A stretch of 64,000 nt of DNA, from assembly GCF_041468085.1 (NCBI RefSeq), contig NZ_CP121017.1, positions 3,537,676 through 3,601,675 of the forward strand, in the 5' to 3' direction. The number at the start of each line of letters is the position of its first letter. The stretch's first letter is position 1. Made by a program: the position numbers and the translations under genes. The stretch is from Tistrella mobilis (GTDB lineage Bacteria > Pseudomonadota > Alphaproteobacteria > Tistrellales > Tistrellaceae). The notes under the pieces are model-generated. The model saw nothing but the letters and a program-made list of their open reading frames with translations. It searched no databases and was not told the DNA's origin. This document shows, one piece after another, positions 8,879 through 18,470 of this stretch.

Positions 8879-9064
8879 TCAACGTCGCTTCCGGCTCTCC
8901 ACCGGCGGTTCGTCGGCGGGCTGGTCGTCGTCATCCATCAGGATGCGGTGGGCGGCTCCTTCGATATCGTCATACTGGCCGCTCTTCAGCGACCACAGGA
9001 AGGCGGCGAGCGCACCGCCTGCCAGCAGCAGGCTGGCCGGGATCAGATAGATGAGAACGTCCAT
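8879..9064 (-). CDS. ccoS: cbb3 oxidase assembly protein CcoS
   Basis: A 61-residue protein: MDVLIYLIPASLLLAGGALAAF is a single N-terminal membrane helix, then W-x-x-K-SGQYDDIEGAAHRIL, the conserved CcoS motif, and a charged tail. CcoS is needed for cofactor insertion into cbb3-type cytochrome oxidase. It follows ccoI by 27 bases, as in fixGHIS clusters. Confidence 0.93.
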   Translation of the reverse strand: MDVLIYLIPASLLLAGGALAAFLWSLKSGQYDDIEGAAHRILMDDDDQPADEPPVESRKRR

Positions 9065-9091
9065 GGGACGATGGCCTTCCGGAGGGGGACG

Positions 9092-11554
9092 TCAGGACCG
9101 CACGCCGCGGCCCAGCCGGACCGCGTTCAGGATCACGATCAGCGACGAGCCGCTCATGGCGAGCGCGGCGACCAGCGGTGTGACGAAACCGGCCACCGCC
9201 GCCGGCACCGCAATCATATTGTACACGATGGCCGCCGCGACATTCTGACGCGCGGTCCGTTCCGCGGCGCGCGCCATGACGAGCGTGGCGACCACGGCAT
9301 CCAGACGCTCGCCGCGGAACACCGCATCGGCAGCGCCCTGGGCGAGATCGGCACCGCCTGCGGGTGCAATCGAGGCAGCGGCCTCGGCCAGCGCCGGGGC
9401 ATCGTTCAGCCCGTCGCCGACCATCAGCACCTTGCGGCCCTCGCCCGTCAGCTCGCGGATGCGCCGGGCCTTGTCCGCCGGCAGGGCTTCGGCCGTCCAG
9501 CCGTCGATACCGACCGCCCGCGCGATCGCCGCCACCACTTCGGGCCGGTCGCCCGAGACCAGTTCCACGCCCATGCCGCGCGCCTTCAGCGCCGCCACGG
9601 TCTCCGCCGCGGCGGGCCTGAGCGGGTCGGCGAAGCGGATCAGCAGCGGCGCGGCACCGGGCTCGACATACCAGAGTTCCGGCCCGGGGATGTCGTCGCC
9701 GGCAAGCGGCGTTGCGGCCCGGATCCCCGCCGCCGTCTCGTCGCTCAGCCCGCAGAAAGCCGCCTTGCCGAGGCGCACGGGCCCGAGCGCCATGCCATGG
9801 CCGGCGTGTTCGACTGCCGTCTCGGCCCCCTCGCCCACCGGCAGCAGCGGCATCAGATCGGCCGGCACGGCCTGAGCCAGGGCCTGAGAAAGAGGATGGC
9901 GGCTCATTGATGCCAGTGCCGCCGCCCGGCCGAGCCGGGCGCGGACGCCCTCGTCGCCGGTCAGGGCGTCCAGCCCCACCGGCCGCGGCCGGCCGAGGGT
10001 CAGCGTGCCGGTCTTGTCGAGTACGGCATGATCCACCTGGCCCAGCCGTTCCAGTGCCAGCGGGCTTTGCAGCAGCACGCCGCGGCGGGCAAGGGCCGAG
10101 GCGGCGGCGACCTGGGTGGCCGGCACCGCCAGCGCCAGCGCGCAGGGGCAGGTGATGATCAGCACCGCCACCGCATGCGACAGCGCGTCATACCAGTCGA
10201 TCCCGACCAGCGCCCACCAGCCGAAAAAGGTAAGCAATGCCGCCAGATGCACCGTCGGTGCATAGGCACGCGACACCCGGTCGGCGAAGGCGACCCGGCC
10301 GGCGCGGCGCTGTTCGGCGGCCTCGATCAGCCGGGCCATTTCGGCCAGCTGGCCGTCCTCGCCCGCGGCATCGACCCGGATCTCCAGCGGTGCGCCCAGC
10401 ACCACGGCACCGCCGGTCACCCGGTCGCCGGGCACCACCATCCGCGGCAGGCTTTCGCCCGTCACCAGGCTCTGGTCGATCTCACCCTGGCCGCGCAGCA
10501 CCACGCCGTCGACGCCGATCCGCTCGCCCGCCGCCACCCGGGCGATCATGCCCGGCCGCACATCGGATGCCGCCAGCCGGCGCAGCGCGCCCGTGGCCTC
10601 GTCCAGGATCGACACCGGCTGGCGGGCCAGCGCGATCAGCTCCGCCACCGTGCGGCGGGCCTGACCGCGGGCGCGGGCATCCAGTACCCGGCCGATCAGC
10701 AGGAAGAACAACAGCATCGTGGCGCTGTCGAAATAGGCGTGCAGTTCGCCGCGCCAGGTATGGGCCAGAGAGGCCGCGGCGGTCAGGATCACGCCGATCG
10801 AAATCGGCACATCCATATTGGTCCGCCCGCGCGATACCGCAGCCCAGGCCGATTTGAAGAAGGGCCGGCCGGCATAGGCGATCGCCGGCAATGCGATCAG
10901 CGCCGACGCCCAATGCAGCAGGCTGCGGGTCGCCTCGCCCATGCCCGCGTCACCGGCCGCCCAGATGCCGATCGAGAGCAGCATCACATTGCCGGCGGCG
11001 AAACCCGCCACGGCCATGGCGCGGATCAGCTCGCGGCCCTGGGCGTCATCGGCGGCCGCCATGCGTTCGGCATCATAGGGCAGCAGGCGATAGCCCAGGC
11101 GCACGGCCGGGTTGACCAGCCGGTCGGCCAGTTCCGGCGCGCCCTGCCAGGCGACGCGCAGCCGCCGGGTGGTCATGTTCATGCGCGCATCCGCCACCCG
11201 GTCGTCGGCGGCGATCGCCCGCTCGATCAGCTGGACGCAGGCTGCACATTGCAGCCCGTCGACCATCAGGTCGATGGTGTTGCGGCCGCGATCATCGGTG
11301 CGGACATGAGAGGTCAGTTCGGGCAGGTCTTCGTCCGGCCGCGGCGGGCGGGCGGTCGGGTCCAGGGTGCGGCGGGCGTAAAGCCCGTCCAGCCCCAGTT
11401 CGCGGACCAGATCGGCCGCGGCGGCGCAGCCGGTGCAGCAATACCGTTTCCCGGCCGCATCCGCGGTTCCCCGCCCGATCACCGGCTGCCCGCAATGGGC
11501 GCAGGCGACCGCGGCCGCGTCCTCGCGGCCGGTACCGGTCAAGGGTATGCTCAT
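9092..11554 (-). CDS. ccoI: Copper-transporting P-type ATPase CcoI/FixI
   Basis: An 820-residue P1B ATPase. An N-terminal Cys-rich region (CAHC at 18-21, CCTGC at 39-43) precedes a heavy-metal domain with CAAC at 103-106. The transport motif CPC is at 469-471, the phosphorylation motif DKTGT at 513-517, TGES at 365-368, and GDGLNDAPA near 720. FixI/CcoI exports copper across the inner membrane for the CuB centre of the cbb3 oxidase. The start lies 8 bases after fixH, inside the maturation operon. Confidence 0.95.
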   Translation of the reverse strand: MSIPLTGTGREDAAAVACAHCGQPVIGRGTADAAGKRYCCTGCAAAADLVRELGLDGLYARRTLDPTARPPRPDEDLPELTSHVRTDDRGRNTIDLMVDGLQCAACVQLIERAIAADDRVADARMNMTTRRLRVAWQGAPELADRLVNPAVRLGYRLLPYDAERMAAADDAQGRELIRAMAVAGFAAGNVMLLSIGIWAAGDAGMGEATRSLLHWASALIALPAIAYAGRPFFKSAWAAVSRGRTNMDVPISIGVILTAAASLAHTWRGELHAYFDSATMLLFFLLIGRVLDARARGQARRTVAELIALARQPVSILDEATGALRRLAASDVRPGMIARVAAGERIGVDGVVLRGQGEIDQSLVTGESLPRMVVPGDRVTGGAVVLGAPLEIRVDAAGEDGQLAEMARLIEAAEQRRAGRVAFADRVSRAYAPTVHLAALLTFFGWWALVGIDWYDALSHAVAVLIITCPCALALAVPATQVAAASALARRGVLLQSPLALERLGQVDHAVLDKTGTLTLGRPRPVGLDALTGDEGVRARLGRAAALASMSRHPLSQALAQAVPADLMPLLPVGEGAETAVEHAGHGMALGPVRLGKAAFCGLSDETAAGIRAATPLAGDDIPGPELWYVEPGAAPLLIRFADPLRPAAAETVAALKARGMGVELVSGDRPEVVAAIARAVGIDGWTAEALPADKARRIRELTGEGRKVLMVGDGLNDAPALAEAAASIAPAGGADLAQGAADAVFRGERLDAVVATLVMARAAERTARQNVAAAIVYNMIAVPAAVAGFVTPLVAALAMSGSSLIVILNAVRLGRGVRS

Positions 11555-11562
11555 GATTCAGG

Positions 11563-12123
11563 TCACTCCGTCTCGCCCGCCTTCGCCCCGGCCTCGCCCG
11601 TGGCGGGCGCGATCCAGAGCCTGTGGGTCGAAATGTGGCGATCCTTGCCCCTGGTGACAATGACGTGCAGATCCCACTGCCCCGGGCGCACGCCGGGGCC
11701 GACCAGCCGCCAGGCGCCCGCGGGCCCGCCCGGGCGCGGCATCGCCATCAGCGTCACCCGTTCGCCATCCAGCGGCCTTTGCAGGCGGGCATCGACCGTG
11801 GCGTCGGCAAGCGGGCCGTCGGGACCGGCCAGCGTCAGCGCGAAATCGCTTTCGCCCGCAGGTGCCCCCGGCTCGACCGCGGTGGTGATCGTCCAGCCGA
11901 GACGTGCCTGGGCATCGGCGGCGGCGATCAGCCGGTCGTAATCCAGGCCGCGTTCAAAGGGCTTTTCCACCACCACGCCGGTGAAGCCGTCCAGCGCCTT
12001 GACGATCAGCGTGGCGTTCACCGCCACCACCACCAGGAAGCCGCCGACGAAGACCCAGGGGATCCAGGCGCTCCTGCGGCCGGAAGCGGCGGTGCGGGGC
12101 TGCATCGGAAGACTGCGGGCCAT
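11563..12123 (-). CDS. ccoH: FixH/CcoH cbb3 oxidase maturation protein
   Basis: A 186-residue protein with one membrane helix near the N-terminus (SAWIPWVFVGGFLVVVAVNATLI) and a periplasmic beta-rich domain containing NATLIVKALDGFTG and FERGLDYDRLI, typical for FixH. The end AWRLVGPG...GQWDLHVIV is also typical. ATG 12121-12123 has AGGAG 9 bases upstream; the longer frame is rejected. FixH acts with CcoI and CcoG in assembly of the oxidase. Confidence 0.92.
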   Translation of the reverse strand: MARSLPMQPRTAASGRRSAWIPWVFVGGFLVVVAVNATLIVKALDGFTGVVVEKPFERGLDYDRLIAAADAQARLGWTITTAVEPGAPAGESDFALTLAGPDGPLADATVDARLQRPLDGERVTLMAMPRPGGPAGAWRLVGPGVRPGQWDLHVIVTRGKDRHISTHRLWIAPATGEAGAKAGETE

Positions 12124-12200
12124 GGCTCGTCTCCTGGTTCTGAACGAAAGTCCAGGTGCCCGGGGGGCACCTGGAGGGGGCATCGAAGATGGTCGGGTGA

Positions 12201-13712
12201 TCAGGGCATCTGGACCGGGGCCACGCTGTTCGTGCGCTGGGTGCGGTCGCCGCCCGACGGCGGCGCCACGAAGACGGTGGCCACGCTCGCTTCCTCGCCG
12301 GTGGTGAGGTTGCGGATATGCACGTTGATCGGGGTCTGCTCTTCGGGGATCGCCTTGCGCGGCATGGCGATGAACATCCGGAGCGCGCCCTGCGTGTCGC
12401 CGCGCACCTCGACGCTGTCGGCCGGCAGTTCGCGGCCGTCGGGGGTGTGGACGGTGGCGATCAGACCTTCGGGGCCGTCGACGACGACCGCGAAATCAGA
12501 CCCTTCGGGCCGGCGGTTGGTGATCTTGAGCGTGTAGCCGTTGCGGATCGACCCGTCCGACAGGGTGACGAACAGCGGCGCCCGGTCGCGGATGACGGTG
12601 GCATCGACCCGGGTGCGGGTCAGCATGGCGGTCATCATCACCGCGCCCAGAACCACGATCAGGCCGGCATAGATCAGGGTGCGCGGACGGATGATCTTCA
12701 TGTGCCGCGGCGGCTCACCCTTGGCCAGCGCAGCCTGATTGGCGAAGGTGTCCCAGGTGATCAGGGCACTGGGCCGGTGCAGCTTGTCCATCACATTGTT
12801 GCAGGCGTCGACGCAGAGGCCGCAATTGATGCATTCCAGCTGAATGCCGTCGCGGATGTCGATGCCGGTCGGGCAGACCTGGACGCACTGGGTGCAGTCG
12901 ACGCAGTCGCCGCGCAGGTCGAAGCTTTCACCCTTGCGGTACTTGCCGCGCGGCTCCCCCCGCCAGGCCTGATAGGTGACGGTGACCGTCTGATCGTCGA
13001 GCATCGCCGCCTGGAAACGCGGCCAGGGGCACATATAGGTGCAGACCTGTTCCCGCGCCCAGCCCGCCAGCGTATAGGTGGTGATGGTGAACAGGGCGAA
13101 CATGGAATAGACCGTGGCCGAGGCCTGGCCGGTCAGGATCTCCATGGTGACGGTCGGCGCGTCACGGTAGTACATGATCCAGGCGCCGCCGGTAGCGGCC
13201 GCGATCAGCACCCAGGCGCCATGCTTGGCGACCTTGCGCCAGGCCTTGTCGAAGCTGAGGGCCGCCTTGTCGCGGCGGATGCGCTCGGCGCGATCGCCTT
13301 CGATCTTGCGCTCCACCCACATGAACAGATCGGTCCAGACCGTCTGCGGGCAGGCATAACCGCACCAGAGGCGGCCGTAGAGGCTGGTCACCAGAAAGAG
13401 CAGCACGGCGCCGAAGATCAGCAGGCCGGCCAGATAGTAGATTTCGTCGGGCCAGATCTCCAGATCGAAGAAATAGCCGCGCCGGCCTTCCAGGTCGAGG
13501 AGCAGGGCCTGATCGGGGCGTCCCGGCCCGCGATCCCAGCGGATCCAGGGCAGGATGTAGTAGACGCCGAGCATCACCACCAGCAGGGCCCATTTGATCC
13601 GGCGGACCGGACCCTGAACCGCCTTGGCATAGACCTTCAGACGGTTGGCGAACAAGGCGGGCGGTGCGGTGGTCTCGTCGTGACCGCCCATGTCGATGCC
13701 GGAGGTGGACAT
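12201..13712 (-). CDS. ccoG: cbb3 oxidase accessory protein CcoG/FixG
   Basis: A 503-residue inner-membrane iron-sulfur protein. About five transmembrane helices surround cytoplasmic CxxCxxC clusters: CVDCTQCVQVCPTGIDIR and CINCGLCVDACN are two 4Fe-4S sites. The LYGRLWCGYACPQTVWTDLF segment is the FixG/NapH-type motif. A C-terminal immunoglobulin-like periplasmic domain follows. CcoG has been shown to reduce copper(II) for oxidase assembly in related bacteria. The start has AGGAG 8 bases upstream. Confidence 0.95.
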   Translation of the reverse strand: MSTSGIDMGGHDETTAPPALFANRLKVYAKAVQGPVRRIKWALLVVMLGVYYILPWIRWDRGPGRPDQALLLDLEGRRGYFFDLEIWPDEIYYLAGLLIFGAVLLFLVTSLYGRLWCGYACPQTVWTDLFMWVERKIEGDRAERIRRDKAALSFDKAWRKVAKHGAWVLIAAATGGAWIMYYRDAPTVTMEILTGQASATVYSMFALFTITTYTLAGWAREQVCTYMCPWPRFQAAMLDDQTVTVTYQAWRGEPRGKYRKGESFDLRGDCVDCTQCVQVCPTGIDIRDGIQLECINCGLCVDACNNVMDKLHRPSALITWDTFANQAALAKGEPPRHMKIIRPRTLIYAGLIVVLGAVMMTAMLTRTRVDATVIRDRAPLFVTLSDGSIRNGYTLKITNRRPEGSDFAVVVDGPEGLIATVHTPDGRELPADSVEVRGDTQGALRMFIAMPRKAIPEEQTPINVHIRNLTTGEEASVATVFVAPPSGGDRTQRTNSVAPVQMP

Positions 13713-13784
13713 GGTCCTGGCTCCTCGGGGAAGAGGTCGGCCCGGCCGGCCCTTCTGACGGGACCGGCCGGACGGGGGGGGCGG

Positions 13785-14654
13785 TTATTCGCCGCCGCCC
13801 AGGCTGTGGACGTAGACTGCGAGCATGTTGATGGTGGCGTCGTCCAGGCGGCCGCCCCAGTTGGGCATGACACCGTGGCGGGGCTGCGCCACCTGGGCGG
13901 CAACCTGATCCAGGCTGCCACCATAGAGCCAGACCTGGTCCGCAAGATTCGGCGCACCGAAGTCGCGGCCACCCTGTCCGGTCTCGCCGTGGCAGGAGGC
14001 GCAGTTGTCTGCGAAGATCTGGGCACCCTCGGTCTTCACCGCCGGGGCCGGATCCGCTGCACCTGACAGCGACAATACATAGGTCGCGACGGTCTGGATT
14101 TGATTCCTGTCAAGAATCTCACCAAAAGCCGGCATCTGCGACGTCCGGGTATCCGCATCGGTGGCCGAGCGGATGCCGTGAAGCAGGGTCTGACGGATGG
14201 CGTGGATGTCGCCGCCCCACAGCCAGTCGTCGTCGCCCAGCGCCGGATAACCCGCCTGACCGGCACCGCCGGCGGCATGGCAGGCAGCGCAGTTCTCGGC
14301 GAAGGCGACCCGGCCGCCGGCCACCGCATAGGTGGCGGTCTCGGGGTCCTTCAGGATGTCGGACACGTCGGTCGAACGGATCTTCGCCAGAATATCCGCG
14401 CGGCCCGCCTCGACGGCTGCCAGGTTCTCGGCGTGCTCGACGCGGGTGGAATACCCAAGCACGCCCTTGAAGTAGGTGGTCCCAAGCGGGATACCGGGAT
14501 AGAGCACCACCCAGACCGCCGAGAAGGCGATGCAGGCGTAGAACACCCAGAGCCACCATTTGGGCAGCGGCGTGTTCAGCTCCTTGATCCCGTCCCACTC
14601 GTGGCCGGTGGTCATACGGCCCGTGGCCGTATCCTTTTCGATCTTGGTCGGCAT
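13785..14654 (-). CDS. ccoP: cbb3 oxidase diheme subunit CcoP
   Basis: A 289-residue subunit. An N-terminal helix follows GIKELNTPLPKWWLWVFYACI, then two class I c-type heme sites: CAACH near residue 120 and CASCH near residue 210, each with a distal Met-containing segment (TSQMPAFG and HGVMPNWGG). It passes electrons from cytochrome c to CcoO and the catalytic subunit. It lies 12 bases after ccoQ. Confidence 0.95.
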   Translation of the reverse strand: MPTKIEKDTATGRMTTGHEWDGIKELNTPLPKWWLWVFYACIAFSAVWVVLYPGIPLGTTYFKGVLGYSTRVEHAENLAAVEAGRADILAKIRSTDVSDILKDPETATYAVAGGRVAFAENCAACHAAGGAGQAGYPALGDDDWLWGGDIHAIRQTLLHGIRSATDADTRTSQMPAFGEILDRNQIQTVATYVLSLSGAADPAPAVKTEGAQIFADNCASCHGETGQGGRDFGAPNLADQVWLYGGSLDQVAAQVAQPRHGVMPNWGGRLDDATINMLAVYVHSLGGGE

Positions 14655-14666
14655 GGCGCCAGTCCT

Positions 14667-14834
14667 TCAGGCGTCGTCGTCGCGAAGCGGGATGCGGGAG
14701 GCACTGTCCATCGCGGCCTTCTGGCCGGGAAGGAAGGCCCTCACACCGATCACGACGAGCAGGATCATGACGGCGACGATCCACCACGAGCGGACGAACT
14801 GATAGACAGCGACCAGTTCCTCATAGCCAGGCAT
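14667..14834 (-). CDS. ccoQ: cbb3 oxidase small subunit CcoQ
   Basis: A 55-residue protein read as MPGYEELVAVYQFVRSWWIV followed by the rest of one hydrophobic helix and a tail ending PLRDDDA. One helix, the position between ccoO and ccoP, and the length fit CcoQ/FixQ, which stabilises the complex. The ATG is 13 bases after the ccoO stop, with a GGAGG on the coding strand just upstream. Confidence 0.88.
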   Translation of the reverse strand: MPGYEELVAVYQFVRSWWIVAVMILLVVIGVRAFLPGQKAAMDSASRIPLRDDDA

Positions 14835-14847
14835 GGATGTGGCCTCC

Positions 14848-15573
14848 TCACTGCTGCAGTTCGTCTTCCGTCAGGTCGTTGAACCGCACCATGGTGCCCA
14901 GGACCTGCAGGTAGGCGACGAGGGCGTCCATCTCGGTCAGCTTCGCGGTATTGCCGTCGAAGTCGTCGACACGAGCGCCGGGATAGCGGGCAAGCAGGCC
15001 CTCGGCATCGCTCATCGGGTCCGCCTGGGCGGCGAGATCGGCCTTGAGGCTGTCGATCATCTCCGCCGTATAGGGCACGCCGACCATGGCGTTGGCTTCA
15101 AGCCGCCCCTGAAGACTGGAGGTCTCCAGCGGCCGGTCGGCCAGGAAAGCGTAGGTCGGCATCACCGAGCCCGGCACCAGGGCGCGCGGATCGATCAGAT
15201 GCGCCACATGCCACTCGTTGGAGTACTTGCCGCCGACACGCGCCAGGTCGGGACCGGTGCGCTTCGACCCCCACTGGAAGGGATGGTCGTATTTGCTTTC
15301 CGCCGCCAGGCTGTAATGGCCATAGCGTTCCGCCTCGTCCCGGAAGGGCCGCACCTGCTGGCTGTGGCAGGTGTAGCAGCCTTCGCGGATGTAGATGTCG
15401 CGCCCGGCCAGCTCCAGCGGCGTATAGGGGCGGACGCCATCCACCGCTTCGACCGTGGTCTCGATGGTGAAGAGGGGGATGATCTCGACCATGCCGCCGA
15501 TGGCGACGGTGCCGAGGGTGAGGATGACCAGAAGCCCGGTGCGCTTCTCGATCTTGTCATGCGTGAGCGCCAT
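14848..15573 (-). CDS. ccoO: cbb3 oxidase monoheme subunit CcoO
   Basis: A 241-residue subunit with one N-terminal membrane anchor ([24 protein letters not shown]) and one heme c site CYTCH in the conserved [12 protein letters not shown]. The SVMPTYAFL segment supplies the axial Met. ATG 15571-15573 begins [11 protein letters not shown]; the longer frame overlaps ccoN and is rejected. It starts 4 bases after the ccoN stop. Confidence 0.95.
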   Translation of the reverse strand: MALTHDKIEKRTGLLVILTLGTVAIGGMVEIIPLFTIETTVEAVDGVRPYTPLELAGRDIYIREGCYTCHSQQVRPFRDEAERYGHYSLAAESKYDHPFQWGSKRTGPDLARVGGKYSNEWHVAHLIDPRALVPGSVMPTYAFLADRPLETSSLQGRLEANAMVGVPYTAEMIDSLKADLAAQADPMSDAEGLLARYPGARVDDFDGNTAKLTEMDALVAYLQVLGTMVRFNDLTEDELQQ

Positions 15574-15577
15574 CGGA

Positions 15578-17068
15578 TCAGGCCTCCACCGCTGCGGCGG
15601 CCGCGGGCTTGCGGGCAACGACCGGCTGGCCGGCACGCACCGTCATGATCAGGTTGTAGACCATGATCAGCGAGCCCACGAGGAACAGCACGCCGCCCAG
15701 GCCGCGGATAATGTAGAAGGGATGCATGGCCATGACGGTCTCGATGAAGCTGTACTGCAGGAAGCCCAGCTCGTCATAGGCGCGCCACATCAGGCCCTGC
15801 ATGATGCCCGACACCCACATCGAGGTGATGTAGAGCAGGATGCCGAGGGTCGAAATCCAGTAGTGCCAGGCGACCAGCGGCAGCGAATACAGCTCCTTCT
15901 TCTTCCACAGCGTCGGCACCAGCATGTAGATCGCACCGAAGGAGACGAAGGCGACCCAGCCCAGCGCACCGGAATGCACATGGCCGATGGTCCAGTCGGT
16001 ATAGTGGCTGAGCGCGTTGACCGCGCGGATCGACATGACCGGGCCTTCGAAGGTCGACATGCCGTAGAAGGCGACCGAGGTGACCAGGAAGCGGATGACG
16101 GGGTCGGTGCGCAGCTTGTCCCAGGCGCCGGAAAGCGTCATCAGGCCGTTGATCATGCCGCCCCACGAGGGCATCCACAGCATGATCGAGAACACCATGC
16201 CCAGCGTCTGCGCCCAGTCGGGCAGCGCCGTGTAGTGCAGGTGATGCGGACCCGCCCAGATGTAGAGGAAGATCAGCGACCAGAAGTGCACGATCGACAG
16301 GCGGTAGGAATAGACCGGCCGCTCGGCGCGCTTGGGGATGAAGTAGTACATGATGGCCAGGAAGCCGGCGGTCAGGAAGAAGCCCACCGCATTATGGCCG
16401 TACCACCACTGCACCAGCGCGTCCTGCACGCCCGAGAACACCACATAGCTCTTCGAGCCGACCAGGCTCGCCGGGATGGCGAGGTTGTTCACGATGTGCA
16501 GCATCGCGATGGTCACGATGAAGGCGATGTAGAACCAGTTCGCCACATAGATGTGGGGCTCGCGCCGGCGGACGACCGTGCCGATGAAGGCCACGAAGTA
16601 GCAGACCCAGACGATGGTCAGCCACAGGTCGATATACCATTCCGGCTCGGCGTATTCCTTGCCCTGGCTGAAGCCCAGCAGATAGCTGAGGGCGGCCTGG
16701 ACGATGAAGAAGTTGTAGCCCCAGAAGACGAAGCGGGCGAGCGCCGGGCCGCCGAAGATCGGCGCGCGGCAGGTCCGCTGCACCACGTGGAACGAGGTGC
16801 CGATCAGCACATTGCCGCCGAAGGCGAAAACCGCCGCCGAGGTGTGCAGCGGGCGCAGACGCCCGAACGAGGTGTATTCCAGGCCGAGGTTCAGCGAGGG
16901 GAAGGCCAGCTGGAAGGCGATATAGGTGCCCGCCAGAAAGGCCGCGACGCCCCAGAACATCGCAGCGATCACGAACAGACGCACGGTCTCTTCGTCGTAG
17001 CGGGCGGCGCTGCGCACGGGCGCGGATGCGCGCGTCGTGGCCTCGCCAAAGGTTGCGGTCATCGTCAT
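15578..17068 (-). CDS. ccoN: cbb3 oxidase catalytic subunit CcoN
   Basis: A 496-residue heme-copper oxidase subunit I of the cbb3 type, with twelve transmembrane segments. Conserved parts include [16 protein letters not shown] (heme ligand His), [14 protein letters not shown], the [13 protein letters not shown] copper-ligand pair and [15 protein letters not shown]. It reduces oxygen at low concentration and pumps protons. Two nearby ATGs (17068 and 17062) are possible starts. Confidence 0.96.
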   Translation of the reverse strand: MTMTATFGEATTRASAPVRSAARYDEETVRLFVIAAMFWGVAAFLAGTYIAFQLAFPSLNLGLEYTSFGRLRPLHTSAAVFAFGGNVLIGTSFHVVQRTCRAPIFGGPALARFVFWGYNFFIVQAALSYLLGFSQGKEYAEPEWYIDLWLTIVWVCYFVAFIGTVVRRREPHIYVANWFYIAFIVTIAMLHIVNNLAIPASLVGSKSYVVFSGVQDALVQWWYGHNAVGFFLTAGFLAIMYYFIPKRAERPVYSYRLSIVHFWSLIFLYIWAGPHHLHYTALPDWAQTLGMVFSIMLWMPSWGGMINGLMTLSGAWDKLRTDPVIRFLVTSVAFYGMSTFEGPVMSIRAVNALSHYTDWTIGHVHSGALGWVAFVSFGAIYMLVPTLWKKKELYSLPLVAWHYWISTLGILLYITSMWVSGIMQGLMWRAYDELGFLQYSFIETVMAMHPFYIIRGLGGVLFLVGSLIMVYNLIMTVRAGQPVVARKPAAAAAVEA

Positions 17069-17100
17069 TTGGTCACCGCTCCGGTGTCAGAGGGCGCGCG

Positions 17101-17358
17101 TCACAGATCGGGACCGTCGGCGGGGAGATGCCCCTCGCCATCGGTCTCGACCGCCGCGTAGTGCCGGTTGATCTCGCCGACGATGTAGACGATCGCCAGC
17201 ACGCCCAGGCCCAGGCCGAAGATGCGGATGCCCAGATCCATGGCGTGCCCCGCCATGAACAGGCCGACCACACCGGCCACCGTCAGCAGTGCGCCGATCA
17301 CGATCGAGACGCCATCGGCGCCGATCGGCCTCTTCTCGCCCTTGTCGCTGTTGCTCAT
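17101..17358 (-). CDS. Small two-helix membrane protein upstream of ccoN
   Basis: An 85-residue protein. A polar start (MSNSDKGEKRPIGADG) precedes two adjacent hydrophobic stretches (around 17-40 and 43-62) and a tail IVGEINRHYAAVETDGEGHLP. It lies 32 bases before ccoN in the same direction and next to the FNR-type box, so it is probably the first gene of the oxidase operon. No named family was recognised; a role in oxidase assembly is inference from position. Confidence 0.65.
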   Translation of the reverse strand: MSNSDKGEKRPIGADGVSIVIGALLTVAGVVGLFMAGHAMDLGIRIFGLGLGVLAIVYIVGEINRHYAAVETDGEGHLPADGPDL

Positions 17359-17505
17359 GCCCGTATCCTCGAGTCTTGGCCCATCTGCGGGTGCGGCGGC
17401 GTCAAGGGCCCGCTTCGCCCCGCCGGCTTTCAACGGAGCCCGGGGCACACGACGCCCCTGCCCGTCTCCATGGTCGGACCCTATTCCGGCGCGAAGCTCA
17501 CAGCC

Positions 17506-17519
17506 TTGACACAGGTCAA
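17506..17519. promoter_or_regulatory. FNR/FixK-type anaerobox
   Basis: TTGACACAGGTCAA is a TTGA-N6-TCAA dyad, matching the FNR/FixK/FnrN consensus in alphaproteobacteria. It lies between the divergent starts of the ccoN-leading operon (147 bases away) and the UreH/DsbD-like gene (37-112 bases away, depending on start). Low-oxygen activation of one or both is expected. Which promoter it serves cannot be told without a mapped transcription start. Confidence 0.8.
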
Positions 17520-17555
17520 GGCGGATCGTGACGGGGCTGGTGAGGATCGGTCAGA

Positions 17556-18464
17556 ATGGCGTTCAGGGCCGCGGCGGATGGTCGCACGACCGCCGCCCGC
17601 GCCCTGCGATCACCCGAACGGCCGGTCCCCATGTTCGATTTCGTCGATCTCGACACGCTTGCGGCGCTGTGCCGCCCGGCCTTCGCGGGCGATGCCGCGG
17701 GGCTGGGCGGGCTTGCGACGCTGGCGGGTGCGCTCGCCCTCGCCGGCCTTGCCGGCGGGCTGATGCACTGCGCGCCGATGTGCGGGATTTTTGTGCTGGC
17801 TCAGGTCGATGCCCGGCTCGCCCGGGTGCCGGTCGCCGCCATGTCGGAACGGAACCGGCTCCGCGCCGGGCTGCTGCCCGGCTATCATCTGGGGCGGATC
17901 GCGACCTATGCCGGGCTGGGCGCCGTGGCGGGGCTGGTCGGTCAGGGGCTGGGCGACGGGCTCGCGATGGTGGGCCGGCTGCGCGACTGGGCGGCGGTGC
18001 CCCTGGGGCTGGCCGGGCTGGTGCTGCTGGCCTCCGCCGCCGCACGGCTCGGCCTGTTCGGACAGCTGCATGTCAGGCCGCAGCTTGCGATCACCGGCAG
18101 CCAGCGCCCCCCGGCAGCCGGCGGCATCGCCGGCTTCGCCGCCCGCATGCTCACCCGGGTGCGGCCCTGGCTGGCCGGCGGCGGCTGCCGCGGCGTCGGC
18201 ACGGGGCTGGTGCTGGGCTTCCTGCCCTGCGGTCTGGTCTATGCGGCGCTGGCGGCGGCGCTCGCCTCGGGCCGGCCGCTGGCCGGTGCGCTCGCCATGA
18301 TCGCCTTCGGCCTCGGCACCGTGCCCGCCCTTTCGGCCGTGGGCCTGGGTGGGCAGGCGGTGCTGCGCCGCCGCCCGGCCCTCGCCCGCAGGGCCGCCCC
18401 GGCCCTGCTCGGCCTCGCCGCCCTGCCGCTCATCGCCGGGGCGGCGGTGATGATCGTGGGGTGA
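17556..18464 (+). CDS. UreH/DsbD-like transmembrane protein (sulfite exporter/copper family)
   Basis: Up to 302 residues with about six membrane helices. Two conserved Cys motifs are seen: GGLMHCAPMCGIF and GFLPCGLVYAALAAAL, which define the UreH/DsbD-2 transmembrane domain. Such genes often lie next to cbb3 oxidase clusters, where they are linked to copper supply or thiol transfer. The shared FNR box supports co-regulation with the oxidase. The ATG at 17556 has a GAGG 12 bases upstream; ATG 17631 (MFDFVDLDTL, 277 residues) is an equally credible start. Confidence 0.8.
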   Translation: MAFRAAADGRTTAARALRSPERPVPMFDFVDLDTLAALCRPAFAGDAAGLGGLATLAGALALAGLAGGLMHCAPMCGIFVLAQVDARLARVPVAAMSERNRLRAGLLPGYHLGRIATYAGLGAVAGLVGQGLGDGLAMVGRLRDWAAVPLGLAGLVLLASAAARLGLFGQLHVRPQLAITGSQRPPAAGGIAGFAARMLTRVRPWLAGGGCRGVGTGLVLGFLPCGLVYAALAAALASGRPLAGALAMIAFGLGTVPALSAVGLGGQAVLRRRPALARRAAPALLGLAALPLIAGAAVMIVG

Positions 18465-18470
18465 GTGCCC

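Noticed and set aside
10028-11941. A 637-codon plus-strand open frame opposite ccoI
   Set aside because: It lies wholly within the region of ccoI and fixH; the opposite strand has all P-type ATPase motifs.
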